Shown here one piece after another: positions 35,002 through 46,208 of a DNA stretch of 64,000 nucleotides. The stretch covers positions 124,001 to 188,000 of the forward strand of contig JAFJTR010000020.1 in NCBI GenBank assembly GCA_022559985.1. Direction: 5' to 3'. Under the pieces are notes generated by a model that was not told the DNA's origin, ran no database searches, and saw nothing but the letters and a program-made list of their open reading frames with translations. The stretch is from Parastagonospora avenae f. sp. tritici 18332-5. Taxonomy: Eukaryota > Ascomycota > Dothideomycetes > Pleosporales > Phaeosphaeriaceae. Every line of letters begins with the position of its first letter. The first letter of the stretch is position 1. The position numbers and the translations under genes were made by a program.

Positions 35002-35642
35002 CAATCATCAAGTTTGGCGAAAGACTGGTAAGCTGTACCACGAGCATGATGACGATGGCGTTTTCTTTTCCTTTTGACCGGTCGCCGCCCCCCTGCTTTG
35101 GGAGATGACGTTTGTAGGGGCGATGATTTCTCACTTTTCCTTGTTCTCTCCACACACCCCCTTCATGGCATAGTTTACGGCACCTGTCTTTGACTTGGAG
35201 ACAATTGAACGGACGAGTGGATGTCGAGTAGAGGGCAAGATGCATACATGCATGAGACGCATGGGTAGCCAGCCCTAGTAGTTTGAAATGATAAAATGCA
35301 CCGAAAAACTTGACGTGTTGGCAAGACTTTGTTTGATCTAATTGTGAATGCTATCAAGGTCTGATTGCCACATGTTCGTGTACTTGTATTTAACGATTTG
35401 ACGCTCATAATCACCCAATACAGGTATTCTTTCCCCGCAGCCATGTAAGCACGCACCAACAAATATGACTACCTCACCGCGAGTCAGAATCGACAGAATC
35501 AGAATCGACAGCATGTTTTGTTTGAATATCCTGAATTGTCATATTAAGTAAATATATCGCAATGCCGCGCAAGCGAATGTACACTGTTTATGCATGCATA
35601 CAGTAGTAGTAGAAAACGGTCCAACAAACAAAACGTGCTAGT
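35002..35642. other. convergent 3' flanks of kinase and HMG-CoA reductase
   Basis: AT-rich towards 35300-35600. No gene recognised. Confidence 0.5.
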
Positions 35643-38600
35643 CTACCGCTTCGGTGCCGGCCCGCTCGCACTTGTAAGCGGCAGCATCCCCGCGCCAGGG
35701 GTAACAGGAGTCTGCGTTCCCGGCGTAGGCGCTCTCGACGGGACGTTACTTCTGTTGTGGGCCATGTGTGCTTTGACAAGGTGGCCAGCGCATAGTGCAC
35801 TGTTCAAACTCAATTCACCCGCAAGCACACCCGCGGCGATGACGCGGGCTAGTTGTCTTGCGTTGTCGCCGGGGGACGTTTGGTGTGCACCACGTACGCC
35901 AAGGAGGTCGAGCATGGCAGATTGGGGCTCGAGAATGGTGCCGCCACCGATAGTGCCGACTTCGATTGAGGGCATGGAGACGGAGATTTGGAGGTTGCCG
36001 TTCACACTGTCATAACTGTCAGCAAGCTTCTGTGTAAAAGGGGGTGAGAATACGTACTTGTTCATGATGGTAATGCAGTTGGCAGATTCGACAACTTGTG
36101 CTGGATCCTGCCCAGTGGCAAGGAAGATTGCAGCTACAATGTTGGCTGCGTGAGCATTGAATCCGCCCATAGCACCAGCCATGGCACTACCGATCAAGTT
36201 CTTGGAAATGTTCATCTGCACCAGATCTTCAACCTCGCACTTGAGCACGCTGTTTACGACCTTGCCAGGAATCGTGGCCTCGGCGACAACACCTTTCCCA
36301 CGACCATCGATCCAGTTAATAGCTGCGGCTTTCTTGTCAGTACAGTAGTTTCCAGACACGGTGACCACCCTCATGTCGTCGAAGCCGCAGTCATTAGCCA
36401 TGACGTTCAAAGCATGTTCGACACCCTTGGAAATCATGTTCATGCCCATGGCGTCACCTGTGGTAGCACGGAAACGAACATAGATGTTGGTTCCTGCGAT
36501 AGCGCTCTTCATTGACCGTAGTCTTGCGAAGCGCGATGTTGAGTTGAATGCGTCCTTCATGGTTTTCTGACCTTCATCCGAATCGAGCCAGTTCTTAGCG
36601 GCACCGGCGCGGGTCAATGAATCGAAGCCGATGCAAGGTCCGCGGGTCATGCCGTCTCCAGTTACTACAGTTATCGCACCTCCGCCAGCATTGATGGCCT
36701 TGGCACCTCTCGATGTTGATGCGACAAGCACACCTTCGGTAGTAGCCATGGGTAGGAAGTAGTTCTGCCCATCGACGAGGATAGGTCCGGCGACACCAAG
36801 AGGCAAGGGCAGGTAACCCACGACGTTCTCGCAGCAAGCGCCGTGGACGAGGTCGTAGTTGTAATCCTTATACGGGAGGAGAGATCGTTCCAGTAACGTT
36901 GATGTCTCGCGTGTAGCATGTGTGCGTGCAACGAGACCTCGTCGAATCTTGACAGCACGAGTCTTGTCTCCAAGCGTCTTCTCGAGAGCATATCCAGGGA
37001 TTTTGCCCTTTACAGTAAGCTCGATCAACTCCTCGTCAGTGAGCGAAGGAGCGTTTTTCTCCTTTAGTCTCTGCTCCAGGAACTCCATGGGACGGTTAGG
37101 CTGTCTTTGTTGCTCCTCTGATGGACCAGCAGGAGCATCTGGGCTAAGGTACTGCGGAACCGCGGATGGCTGTTGAGGTGTAATCTGAGCGAGTGGTTGA
37201 AGTGGTGCACGGCGGCCATTCTGATCCTCGGGCCCGGGGGTGCGAGGAGGCGTAGGCATGTACATAGAAGGTGTCCGGGAAGGCGCGAGAGAAGGAGCAC
37301 CGTCTTGAACCTCTGACGGGGAGGGAGGCTCAAGCGGCTTATGGGGCTCCTTGATGGTCCATCGAGCAGCATTGAAGAGGTAGCCGTTAAGAACAACGCT
37401 CATGACAAGGGCGGCAATGATCCACTTGCTAAGGAAGGGATCCTCCAAGCTCTTCAAAACGCCGTCAACAATGTGTGTACTGATATTGGCGCCAAAGATG
37501 GAGTCACTATCCACAGAGGGCTCAGCGTAGTGGACTGATGGGTAGTTGAGCTCGTATTTGATGGGCATCAGGACGGTGACAATAGCCGATGTTCCTGCAC
37601 TCTTTGCTTGCTCACGAATGTGGTCAAGCCCGCTGCCAGCAACCTTGAACGGATCCAGAGGTGGTGTCGCACCAACGCCAGAGACATGAGCCACTTTGCC
37701 TGGCGTAAGGCCAAAGCGGAAAGTAGCAACATTGAGGACGTTGACCAGGACGAAGCCAGCAACCATGAGGACCTTGAACTTGGGCACAGTGATCTTCTTG
37801 CCAAAGACTGTAGTGGTGGAGCTGCTGCGAAGCTGGACGTCCCTGTCATTTGGCCAGTCATTGTTTCGGGCAACGTTCTCGGCCACCTTGCCGTCGACAC
37901 CATCATCCTCCAGGGCTCTGCGGAGGGCTACATGGCGCTTGATGCGATTGATCTCGAGTTTGATGGTGAGAATGGCAGTGTAGAAAGTCAGGAGCATGAG
38001 AGAGTCAAAGAGGAGGATCCATGCGCCAAGGAAACAGAACTGGCGAAGACCACCCTGAATACCAGACATGGCTCCCGCAACGAGGATGAGGATCTCAAAG
38101 AAATAGTCGCGAACAATCTCGAACCCGGTCCTCTTGATGGCAATCTGCACGGCAGACTGAATGGTGAGAGCCTCGCCACGGTTGTTCTCTTCTGAGGCGC
38201 GGCGTGCGTCCATGGAGGCAGAAAGCACGGCTTTGGTCAGAACGATGGGCTTCTCGAATCCAATGATGACTACCAGGAACGGGAGGCCTTCGGAAAGGAG
38301 AATCATGTTGATAGGCACGCCGAGGTAGAGAGTAATGGCGAGAGCGAACAGGAACGCGAAGGCTGACTGGAGCAGTACAGCTGTGGCGAGCCAGAAGTTG
38401 GAACCAAGACGCCTCATGGCGAGGAAGAGCGAAACGAATGTCAGATGCATGGCAAGGTAGCCCAATGCCATGATGACGATGTCGCCGGTGTCGGCATTCT
38501 GCAGGCATTGTCAGCACGTTGCGTATGCAAGAGTTGGAGTTGACCAAAGTGCCAGAGGGTAGCGTGTTCAGAGTACAAGTTCTCAACAATGTGTTTCAGA

Positions 38601-39372
38601 CAGGGATAACTGTATGATAATATCTCATCCTTTGACGCGGGGGAAGTACGGGGCAGGAGAAGGAGCTTACCTTGAGCAAGTCGACAAACGACGTCCAAGA
38701 CTCGAGAACCCAGTTGCGGATGCCGCCGGGGGTGTTGCCGTTCTTGGAGGCGCGCATCATCCACTTCTTGTCCTCGCGCGTGCCCTCTTTGTCGGAGCCC
38801 TGGCTGTCGGCGGCGTCCGCTGGTGCCGGCATCTCCTGCATGGCGAGCAGGAAGTCGGCGGCCTCGGTGTATGGGACGGAGAAGGCGAGCGAGGTGTCGT
38901 GCGAGAGGGTGGAGAAGGAGCTCGAGGAGCTGGGCAGCAGTTTGGCGGAGACATTGGCGGGGAGGGCGTTCTGCGGGGGCGCCGAGTTGAGGGTGCTGGT
39001 CTCGGGAAAGACGAGGGTGACAAGAGCGAACTCTTGCTGGTCCTTGGGGGCGCTGCCGCGGCCCGGTGCTGCTTCCCACTGCCACGACGTCTCTTCGCCA
39101 ATCCTCAGGTTCTTGCTGCCCGCCAGCAGCGTCTGGAAGTCAACGCGGCCCGTGACGGCATCCGAGTCCCTCTCCAGCAGTCCCTTGTCCAGCACGCCGA
39201 GGTACGAGTAACTGGCCACGAATGCGATGGTCACAATGGTGTGGATGGGGTGCGTGCATGCCTTCTTGGACACGGCGAGGAGGATCGGGGAGACATTGCG
39301 GTCATACCAGCCGGGACTGGTCTTCTTGGAGTCGCCAGACGCCTGCCAGCGACTGGTGAGATATCCGAGCAT
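35643..39372 (-). CDS. HMG1: 3-hydroxy-3-methylglutaryl-CoA reductase
   Basis: ER-membrane enzyme that reduces HMG-CoA to mevalonate with NADPH, the control step of sterol and isoprenoid synthesis. Exons are 39372-38671, 38498-36058 and 36006-35643 (1168 aa). A first membrane segment is at about residues 43-60. The sterol-sensing/multi-span region (about 235-480) begins [21 protein letters not shown] Pro-rich linker follows, then the catalytic domain (about 730-1140) with [52 protein letters not shown]-like [20 protein letters not shown] and VGTIGGGT. Intron 2 (36057-36007) is 51 nt, in frame and stop-free. It splits [15 protein letters not shown], and its removal restores the family sequence. 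Confidence 0.96.
36007..36057 (-). other. 51-nt in-frame, stop-free intron in HMG-CoA reductase
   Basis: Donor GTACGT, acceptor GACAG. The length is a multiple of three with no stop, so retention would insert 17 residues just before the [12 protein letters not shown] catalytic block rather than truncate the protein. Confidence 0.85.
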
Positions 39373-40144
39373 TGTGAAGCTGGGGCTCTGCGGCACTGAA
39401 GTTGATTCAGTGGGGCCGTCGGGGGAGAGGGAGGGAGAGTGATTTTCTACGGGGTGCTGCGAAGCATTGAGGGGAGTGACGCGGAGGTGTGGCTGTGCGC
39501 GATTACGGCGGCTGCTGGACGGCGTGCACCGTAGAAGGCAGGAAGGCAGATGACTGCAGCTGCAGGAGGGAGAGACAGTGGGCAGGAACTCCCTCAGCAG
39601 CGATATGTTGAGTAGCGTAGCCCCTTCCCAACGGGTGCGTGCTCTCTCCGCAACTTTTTTGACAGCGCTAGCCTCTTCACCGCTTTGAAGCCCAGACGCG
39701 CCGCATCCTCTGATCCAACTTCGCCCTTGTTGCCAACAAAGCAGCTGGCACTCGCAGCACGCGGAGCACGCGGCAGCTACTATTGTTCTGCAACGGCGGC
39801 GCACAGCAGCTGGGTCTTCTCCGACGGTGGCAGTCGCATCTTGGACGTGGCTGTCGCTGCTACTGCGCCACACATGACGCCGGCCGGAACTTGTCGACCT
39901 TGGAACGGCTCCGAGTGATGCTGCGTCCAATCGGACAGGCTGATCGTCAGGAGTCGCCTTCTGCCGGCAGCTGCATTTCCTGGTTTGCTGGAATTAAAAA
40001 ATTGCTGCACGTCCGACGATAAGCAGATAAGGCGCGTCGCGTTCATCAGCGCCCGACAGCCTTGCAGTCTACCTAGCCATCCACGAACGCCTATAAAATA
40101 CACACCCTGATAATACCACACATCCCAGAATCAGACTCGCCGTC
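39373..40144. other. HMG-CoA reductase promoter region
   Basis: The minus-strand frame stays open upstream to 39930, but the MLGYLTSRW start at 39372 matches the family, so I treat the rest as 5' flank. No sterol-element call is made. Confidence 0.5.
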
Positions 40145-40869
40145 TTACGCTGCAAACTTATCCGACATGGCCACATCACCGCCCGTAATCTCCCTCACGA
40201 ACTCCTTGTCCGGCCTGTACAGCATAACATGAAAGTGCTCTACCGCATGCACACTCTTCAGACTCTTCCAGTTCTTGAACCACACAAACTCCTTGGTCTT
40301 TTGCCCAAACACCCTCTGCACATACGCCTCAATCTCCCCCCGTGACTCTGGCGTTGCCAGCCCAGTCTCTGCATCGTCTTCCAGTTCAAACTTTGTCCAC
40401 ACAACCAGATGCACAATGTCTGCATCGATGCCGTATGGCCAGTCATTGTACAGAATCTTCGTGTCCGAAGGCTCCTGGAATGGTGCCGCGCTCGGCGTCA
40501 TGTCATCCCAACGTAACCTCACATTGAGCATAAAGTTCATAATACTGCCATGTTCCTTCTCCAGTCGATGCGTAAACTGCCGATACCGCCTAAGTTCACT
40601 CGGTTTCCTCTGAAACTTGTCGACGCGGTCGATTCCTGGAATCGTGACACGTCAGACTCTTGTCACAGTAGGTAATCTCGCATGGATAATCACATACTAA
40701 CGAGCTCCTTGACCTCCTCCCACGTCAGCACCTGATACTCCTCGTCCGGCGTGCCGATAATCTTCTTGTCCTTTTCACTTATGTCTCGAAGGAAGTCAGG
40801 ACACGAATTCGGCCATTGGTCGCGCGGGACGTTGACGCGCCAAAAAGGCACCGGCTCTTCGTGCGGCAT
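40145..40869 (-). CDS. DUF3605 protein (N-acetylglucosamine-induced protein 1 family)
   Basis: Two exons, 40869-40698 and 40635-40145, give 220 aa. Family blocks are [20 protein letters not shown] at the start, [13 protein letters not shown] before the intron, [20 protein letters not shown] with its WPYG motif, and [14 protein letters not shown] near the end. These fit the DUF3605 family, whose yeast member was named for induction by N-acetylglucosamine. The biochemical role is unknown. The intron has donor GTATGT and joins [17 protein letters not shown]. The start is the ATG at 40869, since the frame upstream has no other ATG. Confidence 0.88.
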
Positions 40870-41935
40870 CGTGGGGTTCAAGAAGCGAGATACCCGCTGT
40901 AATGATCTCTTGGCGATGCTATGCTGATAGATTGGTCGTGCGTTACGAGACGGCTGTTAAGTCAAGGATGGCAGTTGGGTCATGGATGGCAAGATTGATG
41001 GCAGGATTGCACTGGCTGTGGGACCGAATCATTGTTTGAAGTTTAGCGTGCGTGTTTCAACGTGGCGCGCTATTGAGAAGCATCGTGCGAACCTTCGCTG
41101 CAGTGCACATCTCCCGCTGCAACTCATGGACTGGTACTTCTCGCCTGCAAACACGGCCAGTTGTGCATACAGGCTGGCTTCGACGATGGAATCCGACGTG
41201 CACTGCACTACGGACGCGCAGCCCTATATTCACGGCTAATTTCGGCACCTCACCGCCAGCCGTGCTTGCGTCTCACGGCGATCTACCGCACCAGGTTATC
41301 CCAGGTGCTTACGCCGCCGATTGGCCGCCTCTCCCGCACGTACAAACCACCTCGAATGATGGAGGACCAACAGCTCTGTTCGACCCAGGTTGCGCTCTCA
41401 ACATGAGAAACTTGCAGGTGATCCGAGCGGGGGTGGAATGTCACATCACGTCGGCTGTAAAGTACCGGTCACCTGGTCAGGTAGGGGTACACATGCACGC
41501 TGGAGGTATACAGGTTGTTTCTTCAGCACATATGTTTCGATGATCACGCCTCGTGCTCTTGTTTTGCTTCTTGACGACAAACGCGCCTTGACGAGCTGCG
41601 ACTTTTGCTTCACTTCCACTCATTAATCATATTCTCTAAACCAAACATCTACTCTTCTCGACTTGTTCCCATCTTCTCACTCTGCCCACCACTTCCTCTG
41701 AGACGGCTTCCGTCGCAACGACAACATCCCGAGTCCCTACATTCGTGTAATTACACAAGCCTGGCGCTTACGACAAGCTCACAACGCCTGGGGTGGTGCA
41801 AAGCTTAGTCTGGGTACACAAACCACGAGAACACACGCCTCCACGGGAACAAGCCTCAGGCAGACACACACCATCACCTCAACTATCGATTAAATTCCCA
41901 GCCACGAGAGCGGCACCACCACGCGAACCAACACA
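40870..41935. other. divergent intergenic region, no gene recognised
   Basis: About 1.07 kb of promoter space for the DUF3605 gene (minus) and the 41936 gene (plus). The 160 bp before 41936 are C/A-rich, like a fungal 5' leader. Confidence 0.5.
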
Positions 41936-42598
41936 ATGGCCGTACAAGACCCCAACTTCTGGCGCCGCTTCAGCACCGCCGTGCACCAAGACGACATCCA
42001 AAAGGGCACTCCGCACCTCAAGCACTCGTACGTCGCCTCCTCTCCTACACCCATATCCTCCGCCCCCATGTCGCCCACCTCGCAATGCCAACTCTTCACA
42101 CCCACATCGCCCGCCTTCGCTCCCTCAACATTGCGATCGGGCATGCTATCAACGCCGCCCCCCGCACACACGCGAGACGCGGCGTGCAGTGACACACGCC
42201 CCACGCGAAAACCCAGCAAGCTGAAGAAAAGCGCTTCGCGAGCATCCACGCGCCCTCTCCTACACCAGCACCAGCGCAATGCCTCCTCTTTGCAACTCAC
42301 CCCACCACTCCCACTCGCTCAGCCCAATCCCCCCTTCCACTCACACTCGTCCGGCCCGCGCTCCCCTTCCCTGATATCCCTCTCCGGCCGCCCGCGCGAA
42401 GTCTTCAAGACGTGGACGACGATTACCGGCCCGGCTAACCATGTTGCGTGCAGCGGGTCGTGGCTCGCGAGCCAGAAGAAGAAGAGCAGGCAGAGGACGT
42501 GGCTGTGTTGGTGTTTTTGGTTGGGGCTGATGGGGTTGGTGGCGGGGGTTGTTACTGCCGTGTTGATTTTGAGGAGGGAGGGGATATTGAAGTTTTGA
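41936..42598 (+). CDS. tail-anchored-type membrane protein, function unknown
   Basis: A single exon of 220 aa. It starts MAVQDPNFWRRFSTAVHQDD, followed by a Ser/Pro/Thr-rich disordered region. A basic segment (SQKKKSRQRT) comes right before one C-terminal hydrophobic span (about 195-213, WCFWLGLMGLVAGVVTAVLI), and the protein ends LRREGILKF. A single C-terminal span with a cytosolic body is the tail-anchored layout. I cannot name the family. The same DNA has long antisense frames, but this one has a good ATG context (acacaATGGC) and a plausible protein. Confidence 0.65.
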   Translation: MAVQDPNFWRRFSTAVHQDDIQKGTPHLKHSYVASSPTPISSAPMSPTSQCQLFTPTSPAFAPSTLRSGMLSTPPPAHTRDAACSDTRPTRKPSKLKKSASRASTRPLLHQHQRNASSLQLTPPLPLAQPNPPFHSHSSGPRSPSLISLSGRPREVFKTWTTITGPANHVACSGSWLASQKKKSRQRTWLCWCFWLGLMGLVAGVVTAVLILRREGILKF

Positions 42599-43282
42599 GA
42601 ACGGCGCGGGTGGGTGGGCAGGACATGAGGAAACGCGCTTGTGTGAGGGGACAACGGGATTGCTTGGGGCGCGCATATGGGCCTGGCGTATTGGACTGGT
42701 TCATGCCTGGCGCCTACTTTTGCATGCTCGACGATCTTGTCGGACGGGGCTGGAGTTGGCTTGGGTCCGCTGTATATATGTCTTTTTTCTTTCGCTCTTC
42801 TTAGATGATACCAGGCTCGCGCCATGCACTCGTATTCAATCTCACTTTGTCATCTATGCAGTGCAAGATGGACTGCTTGTGTACGACTCCCGACTACAAT
42901 GCTCGACGATCAAAACTGGTATCTTCAAATAATGCATTATGTCAAACTACCTGAAAACTCGTCAGCGAGACCATCGCTACCCAAGTGACGAAATGTACCT
43001 ATGAGCTTAAAATATCGAACGCCTCACGCCTACTTGGTCGCTGGTTGGCCTCACACCCACTATGTAGAGCGGAGCTCATCGTTCCGATTACGGGCCTCTC
43101 GAGTCCAGTACCGGCATGCCGAGACGTGTGAAACGGCAAAGTCGACGAGACACCATCGTTGTGGGCGGTACCGCCGTTTTTTGCTTCTTTCACGTCCTCT
43201 ATCGTTGCCTCATGGCTACCAGCCCTCTCAACGGTTCCCAGTATTTTGGCTCCCCACCACACGTGTCTTGCGCTCAGTCCGT
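42599..43282. other. convergent 3' flanks, nothing recognised
   Basis: Between the 41936 gene and the U2AF gene. No coding signal. Confidence 0.5.
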
Positions 43283-43964
43283 CTAGGCCCTCTTCGCCGC
43301 GCCCGCTGGTGGTGTCGGACTCCTGCTCATACTCCTCTCATCACGGCCTCTCTCCTTCAGCCATTTGCGCGTGCTCATATCCAAATCGCGGTCCAGCTCG
43401 GCCGACGGTTCCTTGCGATGAATAAAATTGCAGAAGCCGCCGCGTACACAGCCCTCGCCGCTGTTAAGACGACAGCATGCTTCGCGGAAATCTGTAACGG
43501 GCGAGAGTTCGCAGTAGATGGGGCGACCAGCATACCAGCGGCTGTTCAAGGCGTCGCAGGCTTTTTGCGAGTCCTCCTCATACTTGAAGCGGACGTAGAC
43601 GTTACCGATGAGATCTGAGCGAGTTAGCATTTAGTCGCAATGCGAGGATGGCGCACTACTTACGGTCGTTGTTATTGTCGCATACGACGAGTTCCTCCAC
43701 GAGTCCGTACTGGCACAGCTCGCACCAAATGTCCTCGTAGAAGGCGTCGAAGTGCATCTGCATCTGCTGCGGGTTCATCTTGTTCTTCGGGTCGTAGGCC
43801 GGGTTCTGGTACAAGTTGGGCAACAAGATGGTCTGCGAGTACGATGGCTTGACGTGTTTGCGCGAGCAGCGGTCGCCGTGACGGCAGGCGCCGATTTTGT
43901 AGTAGAAGGAGCAGTTGACCTTGTCCTGCTCCGTACCGAAGATGGAGGCGAGGTAGTTGGCCAT
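43283..43964 (-). CDS. U2 snRNP auxiliary factor small subunit (U2AF35/U2AF23)
   Basis: Splicing factor that reads the 3' splice-site AG. Two exons, 43964-43664 and 43614-43283, give 210 aa. The first CCCH zinc finger ([20 protein letters not shown]) is followed by the U2AF-homology RRM (about 40-145; [15 protein letters not shown]). The second zinc finger contains [20 protein letters not shown] then FIHRK. The C-terminal tail is short with Arg/Ser pairs ([10 protein letters not shown]). The length matches fission yeast U2AF23. The join gives NNDHLIGNVYV. Confidence 0.95.
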
Positions 43965-46208
43965 GTTTTCGGTGTATGTGGTCGCGCAAATGTGATTGGG
44001 TTATCGAAAGGATGGCCGTGGCTGTGGCGGATGTTGGTTGTGTCGAAGTCGCGAGGCTGAGAAAAGTCGCGGTCCACGGGTGCAGTCGCGATGAGCTAGC
44101 GTGCAAGTGTCGGTGCCAAGGAATGTTCGAGAGCCGCCACGCCAGACTGCTTACATCAGTGCTCCATCCAGCAACAATGGTCTTTACTTTTGCCATCAGA
44201 TCACACACTTAACGAAACCTCTCTCGTGCGCACGTGTCTATAAATGCCAAAGCGAAATTATGACATTCCACTCCAACTTTCTGCTGGCACCATGTGGCTT
44301 GTCAATCATGAGTATAACGATGACCAACGCAACTTCTTGACATGACTTCTTCACCATAGTCTGCAAGTAGCATGCAACGCAGTCGGTCGCGACGGCCGAC
44401 TTGTTCAATGTGATTGACGTGAACGTTCCTCCTCCAAGTGAGAACCCAAGCAAGCAACCTTGGAATACTTCAACGCCGCGCTGAATCCTGTGGAGCGAAG
44501 CACGAAGTCTGCGAGCAAGCCCAAGAGGCAACAAGGCACCTTCGATACACACCACTCACTTGGCGCAGCAGACGCCTTCGCAAGATGAAAAGTTACATTT
44601 ACGATGCGACCTCTCGTGGGCAAGGCATATGATAAGGGTCCTGCAAAGTGTTTTGTACTGCGAGTCGTCCGACGGCTTGTTCCTCAGCACTCGGACCTGT
44701 AATCTCACCCCAGGGTTCGGCAGAACGTTAAAGATCTCCGATGCGCCATGGTCCGCACTACCGAGCCACTGAAACGCGACGCGGAAACGGTTGAACATCT
44801 GGATGCTTCTCCGAGCGAGTCGCTGTAGGATATGGATGGCATTGAGGAAACGCGATATAAACAAACTGTGCGGGTCTGGGTCCTTGTTGAAGAGTCAAAT
44901 ATAGAGACTGGACGTCGAGCGCCTATCTGGTCATACCCAGGACGTTGTCGTACAATCGAAACAGGGTAATGGGCTCCAATCATGTCGTTAGCATTGAGTC
45001 TTGGCGTGAGCTAGACGCCCAATCACGCACGCGAACGTTGCGGGATCTGAAACATTCCACTTCGACTTCACTTTCCCATTCACCTGCGCACAATTCTTTG
45101 TTCTCGAAGCGCCTGGTCGGCCAACAATCACCTGTCATTGCCTTGTACAGACCTGCCTCCCTTACGTCTTGGTGCCCGAGCCGTACTCGCCTTGCCATCC
45201 TCGTGACGCGTTGTGCTCCTCTGGTTGCACGTTTGCCCCCGACAATGCGAGCGGCAGGCCGTCGTTGAGTCCCAGTGTGTTCTCGCTGTACGAGAGGGAG
45301 ATCGACATACCGTACTATCTAGCCGAGGCCTAGCTGCCGTGAATGTGTCGTAGATCCACGGCACGCGTCGCCTGAAATTCAAACTCATCTTACAGGCTAG
45401 GGCAGCCCTGCGCTGCTTTGGGAACATTTGATTGATGCTAATAGGCAGGGCGAGATCTATTGCGCCCATTTCGCGGGAGGCTGCAGAAAAGTGCGCGCTA
45501 CGCTGCGACGGTGCTGCGGGTCTGGGAGGAGTACTGGCGGCTACAGTGTAGGTCCGACGTTGAAACGCAGATCCAACACCCATACATTAGGCTGCAGATG
45601 CTTGAATGCGGAGCTCGCGTGGGGTGGCGCTGTGTTTCGACACCTTGTGTATCGATGTCTCTATTGGCTCCTGGCTCTTCACTTTTTGCTTCCAGGCTTA
45701 GGAAATTGTTACTCAACGGTGAAGCGCGTCTGTGTCGCACTACCATCTTCATCCGCCTGATAAAGGACCATGGCCGCGCAGATACGGATTCGCGCTCGTT
45801 ATCTGGCTGTGCCGATTCGGTTCTCTTCGCTTCTTTACTCTTTTCCTTTTCGGTACTGGTGAGCGCAGGCCGCGGCGTTGTGAATATTCGAACAGCACAA
45901 TAGCATTGTGTTCACACCATTGTCACCTTCACCTAGGTGAATCCAGACCAGCCACTCAACTTCGAGGATCACACTGTGTGCGCTCAATGAGCTCGTCAAG
46001 GAAAATATCCCGCGCATAACAATCTTTATGTTCTCTTCCCAACCTTCTCTTTCTCTCTACAAGATTCTTCTCGGACACTCGATCAGATACCAGTAGCACC
46101 AGATTTCCAGCAACTGCCAGCTATCAATCATCGAGCTCCACCCGCACCGCAGGTCGGAAAGCAACCAATCCCAACCAACTATCTACCCCTCACACCAACA
46201 CACACATC
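43965..46208. other. 2.2 kb without a recognised gene
   Basis: Many short overlapping frames occur on both strands, none with a domain or a convincing splice structure. A lineage-specific gene, a non-coding RNA or a decayed sequence cannot be excluded. The last 150 bp are the CT-rich leader of the 46209 gene. Confidence 0.45.

Noticed and set aside
38614..39399. 261-aa plus-strand frame
   Set aside because: Antisense to exon 1 of HMG-CoA reductase, with no domain and Gly/Arg-biased composition.
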